This document shows, piece by piece, positions 8,330-19,343 of a stretch of DNA of 64,000 bases. Every line of letters starts with the position of its first letter. Position 1 is the stretch's first letter. A program made the translations under genes and the position numbers. The notes under the pieces were generated by a model that made no database searches, was not told the origin of the DNA, and was given only the letters and a program-made list of their open reading frames with translations. Origin of the DNA: Citrobacter telavivensis (GTDB lineage: Bacteria > Pseudomonadota > Gammaproteobacteria > Enterobacterales > Enterobacteriaceae); the NCBI GenBank assembly GCA_009363175.1, contig CP045205.1, forward strand, positions 1,240,001 to 1,304,000. The letters run 5' to 3'.

Positions 8330-9811
8330 ATGGAAACGGTTCAGGAACAGGCTGAAACGGGCGGGCAAACGGTCACGCTGAGCGTATTGGATCGCATCAT
8401 TCAGGAAGGGCGCATGGCGCGCGATGAGCTGCAGCAGACCTACGCGCGCGACATGCTGGAAGAGCTGGCAACGCAGATCCTTGATGAAGGCATGACGGTG
8501 GAAAGCGACACCGTCGCCATGATCAACCACCGTATCGCACAAATTGACGCGCTCATTAGCGCTCAGCTTAATGAGGTGCTGCACCATCCGGATATGCAGC
8601 GGCTGGAGGCGTCCTGGCGTGGGCTTCATCAGTTTGTGATGAACACCGAAACCAGTTCCCGACTCAAGCTGCGCCTGCTTAACGTCTCGCGTAAAGCGCT
8701 GCAAAACGATCTCGAAAAAGCGGTGGAGTTCGATCAAAGCACGTTGTTCAAAAAGCTGTATGAAGATGAATACGGCACCTTTGGCGGCAACCCCTATAGC
8801 GTGCTGGTCGGCGATTATGAATTTGGTCGCCATCCGCAGGATGTGGCGCTGCTGGAGAAAATTTCGCAGGTCGCGGCGGTGGCTCATGCCCCCTTTATTG
8901 CCGCAGCCAGCCCACGTCTGTTTGATATGGGATCGTTCGCTGAGCTTGGCGTGCCGCGCAGTCTGGCGAAGATCTTCGAAAGTGCTGAGCTGATCAAATG
9001 GCGGGCATTCCGTGAAAGCGATGAGTCCCGCTATGTGACGCTGGTTTTACCCCATGTATTACAGCGCCTGCCCTATGGCCCGGATACCGTACCCGTGGAA
9101 GGCGTCAACTTCGTTGAGGACGTCAACGGCCTGGATGCCAGTAAGTACCTGTGGGGTAATGCGGCGTGGAAGCTGGCAAACCGGATCACCGATGCCTTTG
9201 CGTTGTACGGCTGGTGCGCGGCGATTCGCGGAGCGGAAGGCGGCGGGCTGGTGGAAGATCTTCCGGCGCATACCTTCAGCACGCCTTCCGGCGACATCAG
9301 TTTGCGCTGCCCGACGGAGATTGCCATTACCGATCGCCGCGAGAAAGAGTTGAACGATCTGGGGTTTGTTGCCCTGTGCCACAAAAAGAACAGCAACTCG
9401 GGCGCATTTTTTGGCGGGCAAACCACTAATCAGGCACGGATCTACAACACGCCGGAAGCGAATGCCAACGCGCGCATTTCCGCGATGCTGCCTTACATCC
9501 TTGCCGCCTCCCGCTTTGCCCACTATCTCAAGGTCATTATGCGCGACAAAGTCGGCAGTTTTATGAGCCGCGACGAGGTGGAAAGCTATCTCAATAACTG
9601 GATTGCCGACTACGTTCTGCTGCGCGACAGCGCGCCGCAGGAGATCAAAGCCCGCTACCCGCTGCGTGAAGCGCGGGTTGACGTCAGCGACGTTCCCGGT
9701 AAGCCGGGAGTTTATCGCGCCGTCGTTTTTCTGCGCCCGCATTTCCAACTGGAAGAGTTGACGACCTCAATTCGTCTGGTTGCTGAGCTGCCGCCACCGG
9801 CAGTCGCCTGA
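8330..9811 (+). CDS. tssC: T6SS contractile sheath large subunit TssC
   Basis: 493 residues, normal for the large sheath protein. Conserved stretches include YDEYGTFGG-type (YEDEYGTFGGNPYSVLVGDY), the WRAFRESDESRYV loop, GGGLVEDLPAHTF and the C-terminal RPHFQLEELTTSIRLVAELP. It pairs with TssB to form the sheath, and its conserved surfaces are where ClpV remodels contracted sheath. GAAGAGGAACGA just upstream is a good ribosome-binding site. Confidence 0.96.
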   Translation: METVQEQAETGGQTVTLSVLDRIIQEGRMARDELQQTYARDMLEELATQILDEGMTVESDTVAMINHRIAQIDALISAQLNEVLHHPDMQRLEASWRGLHQFVMNTETSSRLKLRLLNVSRKALQNDLEKAVEFDQSTLFKKLYEDEYGTFGGNPYSVLVGDYEFGRHPQDVALLEKISQVAAVAHAPFIAAASPRLFDMGSFAELGVPRSLAKIFESAELIKWRAFRESDESRYVTLVLPHVLQRLPYGPDTVPVEGVNFVEDVNGLDASKYLWGNAAWKLANRITDAFALYGWCAAIRGAEGGGLVEDLPAHTFSTPSGDISLRCPTEIAITDRREKELNDLGFVALCHKKNSNSGAFFGGQTTNQARIYNTPEANANARISAMLPYILAASRFAHYLKVIMRDKVGSFMSRDEVESYLNNWIADYVLLRDSAPQEIKARYPLREARVDVSDVPGKPGVYRAVVFLRPHFQLEELTTSIRLVAELPPPAVA

Positions 9812-9829
9812 TTAATAAGGAGATAAATC

Positions 9830-10315
9830 ATGGATGCTATTTTTTTAAAACTGGACGATATCAAGGGTGAAAGTCAGGCAGATGGCTTTAAAGATCAGAT
9901 TGAGATCATGTCCTTCAGCCACAACGTGGCGATGCAGGTGACCAACGATGTCAGTAACACCGAGCGTACCTCCGGGCGCGCGCACGTAGGGGAGATGTCG
10001 CTAACCAAGTTTGTCGATCTCGCCACCCCGGTGCTCAACGAATACTGCTGTAGCGGCAAAATGATTAAAGAAGCAAAGCTGACGCTGTGCCGCAATGATG
10101 ACGGCAAAATGCTGCCTTTTATCGTCTACACCCTGAGCAATGTCATCATTTCTCACCTGAGCGTAAGCGGCGGGGACGGTGGAAAACCGGTCGAAACGAT
10201 GTCGCTGAATTTCACCAAAATCAAATGGGAAATTACCGCGCAGAAATCGGAGGGGACCCAGCAGGGAACCAGTTCTTCGGTCTGGGATATGACGATGAAT
10301 AAGAAAGGGAGCTAA
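9830..10315 (+). CDS. hcp: T6SS tube protein Hcp (TssD)
   Basis: 161 residues of the Hcp1 family: starts MDAIFLKLDDIKGESQADGF, with HVGEMSLTKFVDLATPVL in the middle and ETMSLNFTKIKWEI near the end. Hcp hexamers stack into the tube fired into target cells and can carry small effectors in the lumen. No C-terminal extension is present, so it is a structural Hcp. AAGGAGATAAATC upstream is a very strong ribosome-binding site, as expected for an abundant protein. The stop codon overlaps the tssE start by one base. Confidence 0.96.
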   Translation: MDAIFLKLDDIKGESQADGFKDQIEIMSFSHNVAMQVTNDVSNTERTSGRAHVGEMSLTKFVDLATPVLNEYCCSGKMIKEAKLTLCRNDDGKMLPFIVYTLSNVIISHLSVSGGDGGKPVETMSLNFTKIKWEITAQKSEGTQQGTSSSVWDMTMNKKGS

Positions 10316-10695
10316 TGATGAGCTCCTCCATACCGGTTGCGCTACTCGACAGGCTGGCGGATGAGGCTATCTCACCACGCGAGTCGGTCTACCGGGAACT
10401 GCGCAGGTTGTTCAACACCCGCGCGCCGAAAGACGCCGCGTCGCTCCCCGCGCTGCTCGCCTGGGGCGTTCCCGAATGGCACGGCATCAATGCGGATGAT
10501 GATCGGGTGCTCGACTGGTTTTGTCGCCAGCTCAGACGCACGATTTTGCATCTTGAACCCCGCATTAAAGCGTTGACGGTGAGTGTCAAAGAGGCGCGCC
10601 ACACCACGCTGGCGCTCCATCTGGAAGCGCAACTGTGGGATGACGATGCGCTGCTGGCGCTGGATCTGGCGTATCAAAATGGTCGTTGGCGGTAA
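10315..10695 (+). CDS. tssE: T6SS baseplate protein TssE (gp25-like)
   Basis: 126 residues with a gpW/gp25 pattern: YRELRRLFNTR near the N-terminus, LAWGVPEW in the middle and a C-terminal strand segment. TssE is the wedge protein that starts sheath polymerisation. The start is ATGATG overlapping the hcp stop; either ATG is possible. Position between hcp and tssF agrees with the family's usual order. Confidence 0.9.
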   Translation: MMSSSIPVALLDRLADEAISPRESVYRELRRLFNTRAPKDAASLPALLAWGVPEWHGINADDDRVLDWFCRQLRRTILHLEPRIKALTVSVKEARHTTLALHLEAQLWDDDALLALDLAYQNGRWR

Positions 10696-10713
10696 AGCCA
10701 ACAGGAGAGAACG

Positions 10714-12435
10714 ATGGACGACAGGTTGCTGGAGGATTATTTGCAGGAACTCCGGTGGTTGCGTGCCGCCAGCGGTGAATTTTCCCGCCAGCATCCGAAG
10801 ATCGCCGCCCGCCTGCGTTTAAGCGAATTTGACTGTCCCGACCCGCACGTCGAGCGGCTGCTGGAAGGGTTCGCGCTGCAAAGCGCGCGCCTGAACCAGC
10901 GGCTGGACGAAGGGTTTAGCGAACTGAGTGAATCGCTTCTGGAACTGCTCACCCCGCATCTGCTGCGCCCCTATCCCTCATTTGCCACCGCCCGTTTTAC
11001 GCCCGATCCGCTGGCAGGCGATCTGACGCAGGGCTACACGCTGCCCGCCGGTACGCCGCTGTACGCGCTGACGGCAGAGGGCGAAACGGTCTGGTGGCGT
11101 ACCGCATTGCAGCATACGCTGTGGCCGGTCGCGATCGATGACCTCACCTGGCTCGACGCGAGTGCGGCTCGTCAGGCATGTGGGCTAAGCCAGGCGCGGG
11201 GCGCATTGTCGCTTCGGCTTCGTTGTTTACCACCCTATAAGTTTTCCACGCTGACGATGCGCACGTTGCGCATTTACCTGGGGGGTTCTGCGCAGGTTAA
11301 CGCCGCGCTTTTCGACCTGCTCTATGCCCACACGATAGGCCCACTGCGCCCGCAGCCGGTAGGGCTCGAAAATGCGGAGCACCTGTTGGCGAGCGAGCCG
11401 GGCGTCGAGTCGAGCGGGCTGGCGTTGAGCGCCTGGATGCACTGCCCGCAGGCGCTGATGTATTTCGATTTGCCGATCCCGCAGACCCCGCACGGCGACA
11501 CGATGACGCTCTGCATTCCTTTTCGTCGCGCCCCGGACACGGCGCTGAATCTGACTCGGGACGATGTGCGTCTCAACTGCGTACCGGTGGCGAATCTGTT
11601 TACGCGAACCTCGGAACCGCTGCCCGTCGGGCACACGCACAGCGAATACCGGCTGGTCGCCGATCTCTACGACAAAGAGATGCAAATCTACCGCATTGTT
11701 CAACTGTGGATGAGCCGACGCGATGAAGCCTGGCCGGTGCCGCCCTATTACGGCGCGCAACAGCATGCTGATGCTCGATGGTTCTGGCATGCGCGGCGAC
11801 ATTATCGGCAGGAGAACGATCTCTGGCTGACGCTGGTGGACAGCCGTTTTGATCCCTTTGCCGCCGATGAAGCGTCCACGCTGACGGCAACGCTTCTGTG
11901 TACCAACGGTGAGTGTGCGTCGTCGCTGATGGCCGGAACCCCTCTGGCCTTTGAGTTTCCGGGGCCGATAGCGCAGGCGTGCTTGCTGGGCACGCCGACG
12001 AGTCCGGGTCAGTCCGTAAGGCAGCGGAACGCACGCTGGAAGTTGGTTTCCTCGCTGGTGCTCAATCATGTGTCGTTGACCGAAGGCGACGAGGCGCTGG
12101 CGTCACTGAAAGAGATGCTCTCTCTGTATGCCTCTTCGGGGGAATCGGCGGCGGTCTGGCAGCAAATCGACGGCATCCGTGCGATGCGCTGCGAACGGGC
12201 CAGCGAACATTCTGGTCGTGATGCTTGGCGTGGCTGGCGTAACGGTATTCGGGTCACGCTGACGCTGGATCCTCAGGCGTTCACCGCCAGCAGTCGCCTG
12301 CTTTTTGCCGCGATCATCGCCCGTTTTCTGGCGCGTAACGCCACGGCAAACTGCTTTGTACATACCGTGTTGCAGGATGACAGCGAGGAGATCCCGCTAT
12401 GGCGCGATACCGATCCCAGCCTGCCGATAGTGTGA
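10714..12435 (+). CDS. tssF: T6SS baseplate protein TssF
   Basis: 573 residues, typical length. It starts MDDRLLEDYLQELRWLR and contains HLLRPYPSFATARF (the conserved PH-x-x-RP-x-PS region), HTHSEYRLVADLYDKEMQIY and LFAAIIARFLARNATANCFV near the end. TssF forms a wedge with TssG and TssE in the cytoplasmic baseplate. The gene overlaps tssG by 37 bases, the usual translational coupling of this pair. Confidence 0.95.
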   Translation: MDDRLLEDYLQELRWLRAASGEFSRQHPKIAARLRLSEFDCPDPHVERLLEGFALQSARLNQRLDEGFSELSESLLELLTPHLLRPYPSFATARFTPDPLAGDLTQGYTLPAGTPLYALTAEGETVWWRTALQHTLWPVAIDDLTWLDASAARQACGLSQARGALSLRLRCLPPYKFSTLTMRTLRIYLGGSAQVNAALFDLLYAHTIGPLRPQPVGLENAEHLLASEPGVESSGLALSAWMHCPQALMYFDLPIPQTPHGDTMTLCIPFRRAPDTALNLTRDDVRLNCVPVANLFTRTSEPLPVGHTHSEYRLVADLYDKEMQIYRIVQLWMSRRDEAWPVPPYYGAQQHADARWFWHARRHYRQENDLWLTLVDSRFDPFAADEASTLTATLLCTNGECASSLMAGTPLAFEFPGPIAQACLLGTPTSPGQSVRQRNARWKLVSSLVLNHVSLTEGDEALASLKEMLSLYASSGESAAVWQQIDGIRAMRCERASEHSGRDAWRGWRNGIRVTLTLDPQAFTASSRLLFAAIIARFLARNATANCFVHTVLQDDSEEIPLWRDTDPSLPIV

Positions 12436-13302
12436 TAGCGCAGCTTCGGCGCGAACCCTGGCGCTTTTCGCTGGAGCAGTGCGTCCGGTTGCTCGAACTG
12501 AGCGGCGTGTCGCCTGAACTGCGCGGTGAGCTGGGGCTGACCTTTGCCCCGGCGGAGATTGGCCGTTTGCAGGGGGCGCGCGTAGAAGTGCGAAGCCTCG
12601 GCCTGGGCGGAGCGGACGGCGTTTTACCCTACGAGGAACTGGAGGCGCTGCCACAGGCGGCACAGGATTTCCTCAACCTGTTTGAGCAGCGGATGATTGA
12701 ACACGACTGCCGAAGCCGAAGCGTATATCGGCTGGCGACGCCTTATGCCCGACGAGAGCAGGCGGCAGGCGGCGAACTCATGCAGGCGCTATGTGGATTT
12801 TTGACCACGGCGCGTCCGGCGCAGGTGCCGTTATCGCTGATCCAAAGCGGTCTGTTGGCAAACCGCAGGCGCGGTGCCGCAGGATTTGTCGCACTGGCGG
12901 CGGCGATGATGAACATCAGCGTGTCGGTGGAAGCGTTTGTGGGGCGCTGGCAGGGATTACCCGCCGATGCGCAGAGCCGCACCGGCTGTCGGCTGGGGCG
13001 CAACAGCGTGGCGGGCCGCCACGCCTGGCATCAACACGCGGGCATCCGGCTCCATCTGATCGTCAGCAGTGCCGCGCAATGGCGCACATTTTTACCCGGT
13101 GGCGAAGGCTTCACCACGCTGAGCCTGGCCGGACGCCTCTGGTTTGGCGCGGCGATTTCGCTGGAGCTGGTCATGCGCGGGACGTTGACGCTTGACACGC
13201 ATCTGTCCCGCGCGCGGCCTCCGCGCCTGGGGCGTACTGCACAGCTACAGGGGCGCAAAGCGTCGCCGTGCTGCTGTCGTCTGTTTTTCAGGGAGGATGA
13301 AC

Positions 13303-15819
<2,517 letters not shown>

Positions 15820-15828
15820 GGATAACGA

Positions 15829-16245
15829 ATGTTGATAAATGATTTTTGTGCATGCGTTGAGGCATGGCGAGCGTCAAAAGCGGGGCAAATTGCACTCCTG
15901 GACTCTGCGGGCAATGGCTGGGAAACGTGGGCTCAAAGCGAGATTTGGTTATATTGCATCACCAATCCACTGTTTGTGGTTCACAGAGAAAAACCGGCTT
16001 ATGGTGCAGCTCACCTCGATACCCGACGGGTAGATTTTGTGGTTACAGGTAAAATTCCGTTTATGAGGCCAACAGGAATCAGTACCGTTGAGCAGATATT
16101 TGTGGAATTAAAATGCGGCGCATATGCAACGCCTGCGGCTATCCATGCAGATATCACTAAGTTTAGCAGTTTTTATTATTACTCCACCTTTTCAAGGTAT
16201 GTCATGTCCATTACCCACGCCGGAGTGGCCTATTACTCTGTGTGA
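15829..16245 (+). CDS. Small protein with PD-(D/E)XK nuclease-like pattern
   Basis: 138 residues, not a family I recognise by name. A restriction-endonuclease-like pattern is visible: an acidic residue in a helix (E38), Asp69 in a strand (RRVDFVV), ExK at E93-K95 (IFVELKC) and a following helix with D108-x-x-K111 (HADITKF). This order fits the PD-(D/E)XK core of small nucleases, but fold and activity are inference. It starts 9 bases after the clpV stop behind AAGGATAACG, inside the T6SS operon, so it may be an effector or accessory gene. No signal peptide. It is less GC-rich than clpV, hinting at separate origin. Confidence 0.6.
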   Translation: MLINDFCACVEAWRASKAGQIALLDSAGNGWETWAQSEIWLYCITNPLFVVHREKPAYGAAHLDTRRVDFVVTGKIPFMRPTGISTVEQIFVELKCGAYATPAAIHADITKFSSFYYYSTFSRYVMSITHAGVAYYSV

Positions 16246-16248
16246 ATG

Positions 16249-16319
16249 ACCGCATCAGCCTTATCCGGCCTACAACGGTCGCAAATTCTGTAGGCTCGAT
16301 AAGCGCAGCGCCATCGGGC
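16249..16319. repeat. BIME (paired REP elements), copy 1
   Basis: Two inverted REP-like palindromes, ending CCTACA and beginning TGTAGG, flank a short spacer. They match the enterobacterial REP/BIME type (CTTATCCGGCCTACA and its inverse GTAGGCTCGATAAGCG). The left arm is degenerate. The element lies 36 bases before the truncated vgrG copy and is near-identical in layout to copy 2, 323 bases on. Confidence 0.8.
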
Positions 16320-16354
16320 ATTACATACCCTACAAACAGAAAAGGAATTTCCCG

Positions 16355-16540
16355 ATGCAAGACACCGCCCTCATCAAACTCACCGCCCCGGTCCTTACCG
16401 CCACTCTCGCGCAAACCGACTCCCGGATTAACGAAGTGACAACCGCTACAGTCGAGCAAACAGAAGACACCGAACTGAACCGCATTGCCGACGAGAACGA
16501 AGGTAGAAAGCGAGTAAAGGTGTCTTTAAACGATCTGTAA
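16355..16540 (+). pseudogene. Truncated vgrG 5' copy (stub)
   Basis: 61 residues starting MQDTALIKLTAPVLTATLAQ, clearly related to the start of the intact VgrG (MPDTTLITLTAPAFTGLTAA). The similarity covers the upstream BIME, leader and ribosome-binding site (ACAGAAAAGGA) and roughly the first 37 codons at a constant offset of 323 bases. After that it diverges into a charged tail and stops at 16540. It looks like a duplicated 5' end or the remnant of a second vgrG whose body was lost. It could still be translated. Confidence 0.7.
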
Positions 16541-16564
16541 TTACGTTATTTTGGATGCAGAACT

Positions 16565-16642
16565 GCCGGATGGCGGCTTCGCCTTATCCGGCCTACAACG
16601 GCTGAAAATCCTGTAGGCCCGATAAGCGAAGCGCCACCGGGC
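16565..16642. repeat. BIME (paired REP elements), copy 2
   Basis: A near-consensus pair of inverted REPs: GCCGGATGGCGGCTTCGCC running into TTATCCGGCCTACA, 14 bases of spacer, then TGTAGGCCCGATAAGCG running into AAGCGCCACCGGGC. It sits 35 bases before vgrG. BIMEs of this kind can stabilise upstream mRNA or bind gyrase; here the two copies are also obvious substrates for recombination. Confidence 0.88.
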
Positions 16643-16677
16643 ATTACATACCCTACAAACAGAAAAGGACTTTCTCT

Positions 16678-18642
16678 ATGCCAGACACCACCCTCATCAC
16701 ACTCACCGCCCCGGCGTTTACCGGCCTGACCGCCGCGACCGTTAATACTGAATCTCAACTTAACGGACTGACCACCGCCACGGTTACCGTCACCACCTCT
16801 GCGCCGTTAACGCTTGATACCGCGCTGGCGACCCATCTTACTGCCACAGTCAACAACGCCGACTATGACGGGCTGATTGCGGAGATTCACCAGCTGCCCG
16901 CGACGCGTAACGCCGACTGCTATCAGTTTGTGCTGCGTCCCTGGCTGTGGTGGCTGACGCTTTCCAGCCATAATCGCGTCTTTCAGAACCTCAGCGCGCA
17001 GGAAATTGTCGAGAAGGTGTTTAAGGACGGCGGCTTTACTGACTACACATTTCAGCTCAAGGCCAAACCGGCAAAGCGCGAGTACTGCCTGCAATACAAC
17101 GAGAGCGACTTTAACTTTGTATCGCGACTGCTGGAACAGGAGGGGATCTTCTGGTTCTTCACCCATGTCGCGGGCAAGCACACGCTGGTGCTGGCGGATG
17201 ACAACAGCGCGTTTCCGTCCATCCCCGGCGAGAAAAAGGTGAAGTATCTGGCGGCGCAGAGCGGTGAGCGGGAAGCCGGGGCGATTCGTTCGGCGGCGCT
17301 GCGCGTGCAAGCTACCGCGCAAGGATTTCAGACCAGCGATTTCAACTACGAGCAGCCGAAGGCCGCGCTCTTTTCGCAGGCGGGTGAGAAGAAAGGCGGG
17401 GTGCATTATCAGCATCCAGGGCGGTTTAGCGTCAAAGTCGACGGTGACGCGCTGGCGGCGTGGAAGGTTAACGCCCTGACGTCGCAGGCGAAGCAACTGG
17501 TCGGCGAAAGCGACTGCGCGACGTTAACCGCGGGCCACTGGTTCACCCTGACCGATCATGATGATAAGACACTGAATACCGACTGGCTGGTCACCGCCGT
17601 CACCCACGACTACGACGGTGAGCACTACCGAAACCGCTTTACTGCCATCCCGAAAGCCACGCTCTATCGACCGCAAAGCAGCACGCCGAAACCGTTTATG
17701 CACACGCAAACGGCAACGGTGGTCGGCAAGCAGGGAGAGGAGATCTGGACCGATAAACTCGGCAGGGTAAAAGTGCAGTTTGCGTGGGATCGGGAAGGCA
17801 AACGTGATGAAACCAGCTCCTGCTGGCTGCGGGTGGTGACTGCCTGGAGCGGCAACGGCTTCGGTACACAGTTTATCCCCCGCGTCGGCCAGGAGGTCGT
17901 GGTGAGCTTTATCGACGGCGAGCCGGACAAACCGCTCGTCACCGGCTGCGTCTATAACGGCGTCAACGCGCTGCCCTATCCGCTTCCGGCGAATCAGACC
18001 CAGTCCGGCGTTAAAACGCAAAGCAAAGCAGGCTTTAACGAACTGCGTTTCGACGACAAAAAGGATGCCGAACTGCTGGCGATGCAGGCGCAAAAGGATT
18101 TCCAGCTTACCGTGCTGAACGACAGTAACACGACAGTCGGCCACGATGACATTCAGAGCGTGAAAAACGACCGTACACGCACCGTTGAAGAAGGCAATGA
18201 AACCGTCACGCTGAAGAAGGGCAACCGGGTGGTCAACATTGAAAAGGGTAGCGATACGCTGACGGTCAAAGATAAGCGTAGCGTGACGGTGAAAGGCGAT
18301 CAGGAACACGCGGTGGACGGCAATGAGACGCACAAGGTCAAAGGCGACTACACGCTGAACGTCGACGGCAATCTGACGATTAAGGTCAGCGGTACGCTCA
18401 CGCTGGAAAGCGGTAAAACGTTGACGGTGAAGAGCGGGGCGGATCTGAAAGCCAGTGCGGCTGCGAGCCTGAATCTTGACGCTACCAGTATTGCCAGCGA
18501 AGCGAAGAGTTCGCTCACCCAGAAAGCCGCAACGATAAGCCAGGAGGCGAAAGCCACGCTGACCAGCAAAGCCAGCGCGATGCAGACCCTGGAGGGCGGC
18601 GGAATGCTGACGCTCAAGGGCGGGTTAGTGAAGATCAACTAA
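16678..18642 (+). CDS. vgrG: T6SS spike protein VgrG (TssI), short N-terminal domain
   Basis: 654 residues. From about residue 65 it follows the VgrG core: NRVFQNLSAQEIVEKVF, YNESDFNFVSRLLEQEGIFWFF (gp27-like), then KVQFAWDREGKRDETSSCWLRV and PRVGQEVVVSFIDGEPDKPLVTG (gp5 OB fold), and a repetitive beta-helix stalk with DUF2345-like ending LTLKGGLVKIN. It forms the trimeric puncturing spike. The first 65 residues are Thr/Ala/Leu-rich and lack the usual start of the gp27-like domain. No C-terminal effector domain. It overlaps the next gene by one base. Confidence 0.93.
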   Translation: MPDTTLITLTAPAFTGLTAATVNTESQLNGLTTATVTVTTSAPLTLDTALATHLTATVNNADYDGLIAEIHQLPATRNADCYQFVLRPWLWWLTLSSHNRVFQNLSAQEIVEKVFKDGGFTDYTFQLKAKPAKREYCLQYNESDFNFVSRLLEQEGIFWFFTHVAGKHTLVLADDNSAFPSIPGEKKVKYLAAQSGEREAGAIRSAALRVQATAQGFQTSDFNYEQPKAALFSQAGEKKGGVHYQHPGRFSVKVDGDALAAWKVNALTSQAKQLVGESDCATLTAGHWFTLTDHDDKTLNTDWLVTAVTHDYDGEHYRNRFTAIPKATLYRPQSSTPKPFMHTQTATVVGKQGEEIWTDKLGRVKVQFAWDREGKRDETSSCWLRVVTAWSGNGFGTQFIPRVGQEVVVSFIDGEPDKPLVTGCVYNGVNALPYPLPANQTQSGVKTQSKAGFNELRFDDKKDAELLAMQAQKDFQLTVLNDSNTTVGHDDIQSVKNDRTRTVEEGNETVTLKKGNRVVNIEKGSDTLTVKDKRSVTVKGDQEHAVDGNETHKVKGDYTLNVDGNLTIKVSGTLTLESGKTLTVKSGADLKASAAASLNLDATSIASEAKSSLTQKAATISQEAKATLTSKASAMQTLEGGGMLTLKGGLVKIN

Positions 18643-19163
18643 TGAGCGAGCGACTGGACTATCAGCAGGACACCACCCGGCTACAGGCTGGCCTGACGGA
18701 CGGCCAGCTCAGTGGCGAGATGCGTATTGAGGAGCATGGGCGTCGGCTGATGGCGATGCACTATCAGCAGGGCGTTTTGCACGGCGTCACCGAAAGCTGG
18801 TACCCCAACGGTCAACTGGCAATGCAGCAGGAATATCATCACGGCAGGTTGCAGGGCGTGGCGCGCTACTTCAGCGAAGAGGGCGTGTTGATCCGTGAGG
18901 AGCACTGGCGGGAAGGGCAATTGCACGGCGAGTGCCGCTGCTTTTATCCGTCCGGGCAGATGCAGATGCGTGAACAGTGGCAGGACGGCCTGCGTCATCA
19001 ACAGAGTGAACAGTTCTATCCCGATGGGGCCTGTGCCATGCGACAACAGTATGTCCTCGGTCGCCTGGCCCACGAACCCGAGCGCTGGCTACCGGATGGC
19101 CGTGCCATCAATGCGTGGGGGCAACCCCAGTCGCGGTTCAGTAAATGGACGGAGCATCTGTAG
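18642..19163 (+). CDS. MORN-type repeat protein linked to VgrG
   Basis: 173 residues made of tandem repeats of about 22-24 residues with the pattern G-x-L-H-G-x-x-x-x-x-Y-P-x-G-Q-L (GVLHGVTESWYPNGQL, GQLHGECRCFYPSGQM, then degenerate copies). This is the MORN-variant/YwqK-like repeat found in some antitoxin-like and T6SS-linked proteins. No signal peptide, so probably cytoplasmic. Its start overlaps the vgrG stop, so it is co-translated with the spike. A chaperone, adaptor or immunity role is conceivable, but the sequence does not decide. Confidence 0.72.
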   Translation: MSERLDYQQDTTRLQAGLTDGQLSGEMRIEEHGRRLMAMHYQQGVLHGVTESWYPNGQLAMQQEYHHGRLQGVARYFSEEGVLIREEHWREGQLHGECRCFYPSGQMQMREQWQDGLRHQQSEQFYPDGACAMRQQYVLGRLAHEPERWLPDGRAINAWGQPQSRFSKWTEHL

Positions 19164-19182
19164 GCGCGATCGCGGCAGGTCA

Positions 19183-19317
19183 ATGAAAGGTATGAAACTG
19201 CACGCGCTGACTACGACTTTCCTGTTATGGAGCGCGGGCACAGAGTTCATAAAAATTAGTGTTACTTCCCTCCGGTTCGTCATCGTTTTACACGAGCGGC
19301 TTTCTGTACCTGCATAA
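19183..19317 (+). other. Possible remnant of a small exported protein
   Basis: A 44-codon frame starts MKGMKLHALTTTFLLWSAG, which looks like a short signal sequence, then becomes featureless and stops. It lies between the MORN gene and the lectin-like gene. It might be the decayed start of a periplasmic or lipoprotein gene; there is no other support. Confidence 0.2.
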
Positions 19318-19343
19318 CGGTGTTTGCGCAAAGGTGATGATGT

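Noticed and set aside
16249..16642. Insertion sequence remnants around the vgrG stub
   Set aside because: The palindromes are REP/BIME elements; no transposase fragment or target-site duplication is visible.
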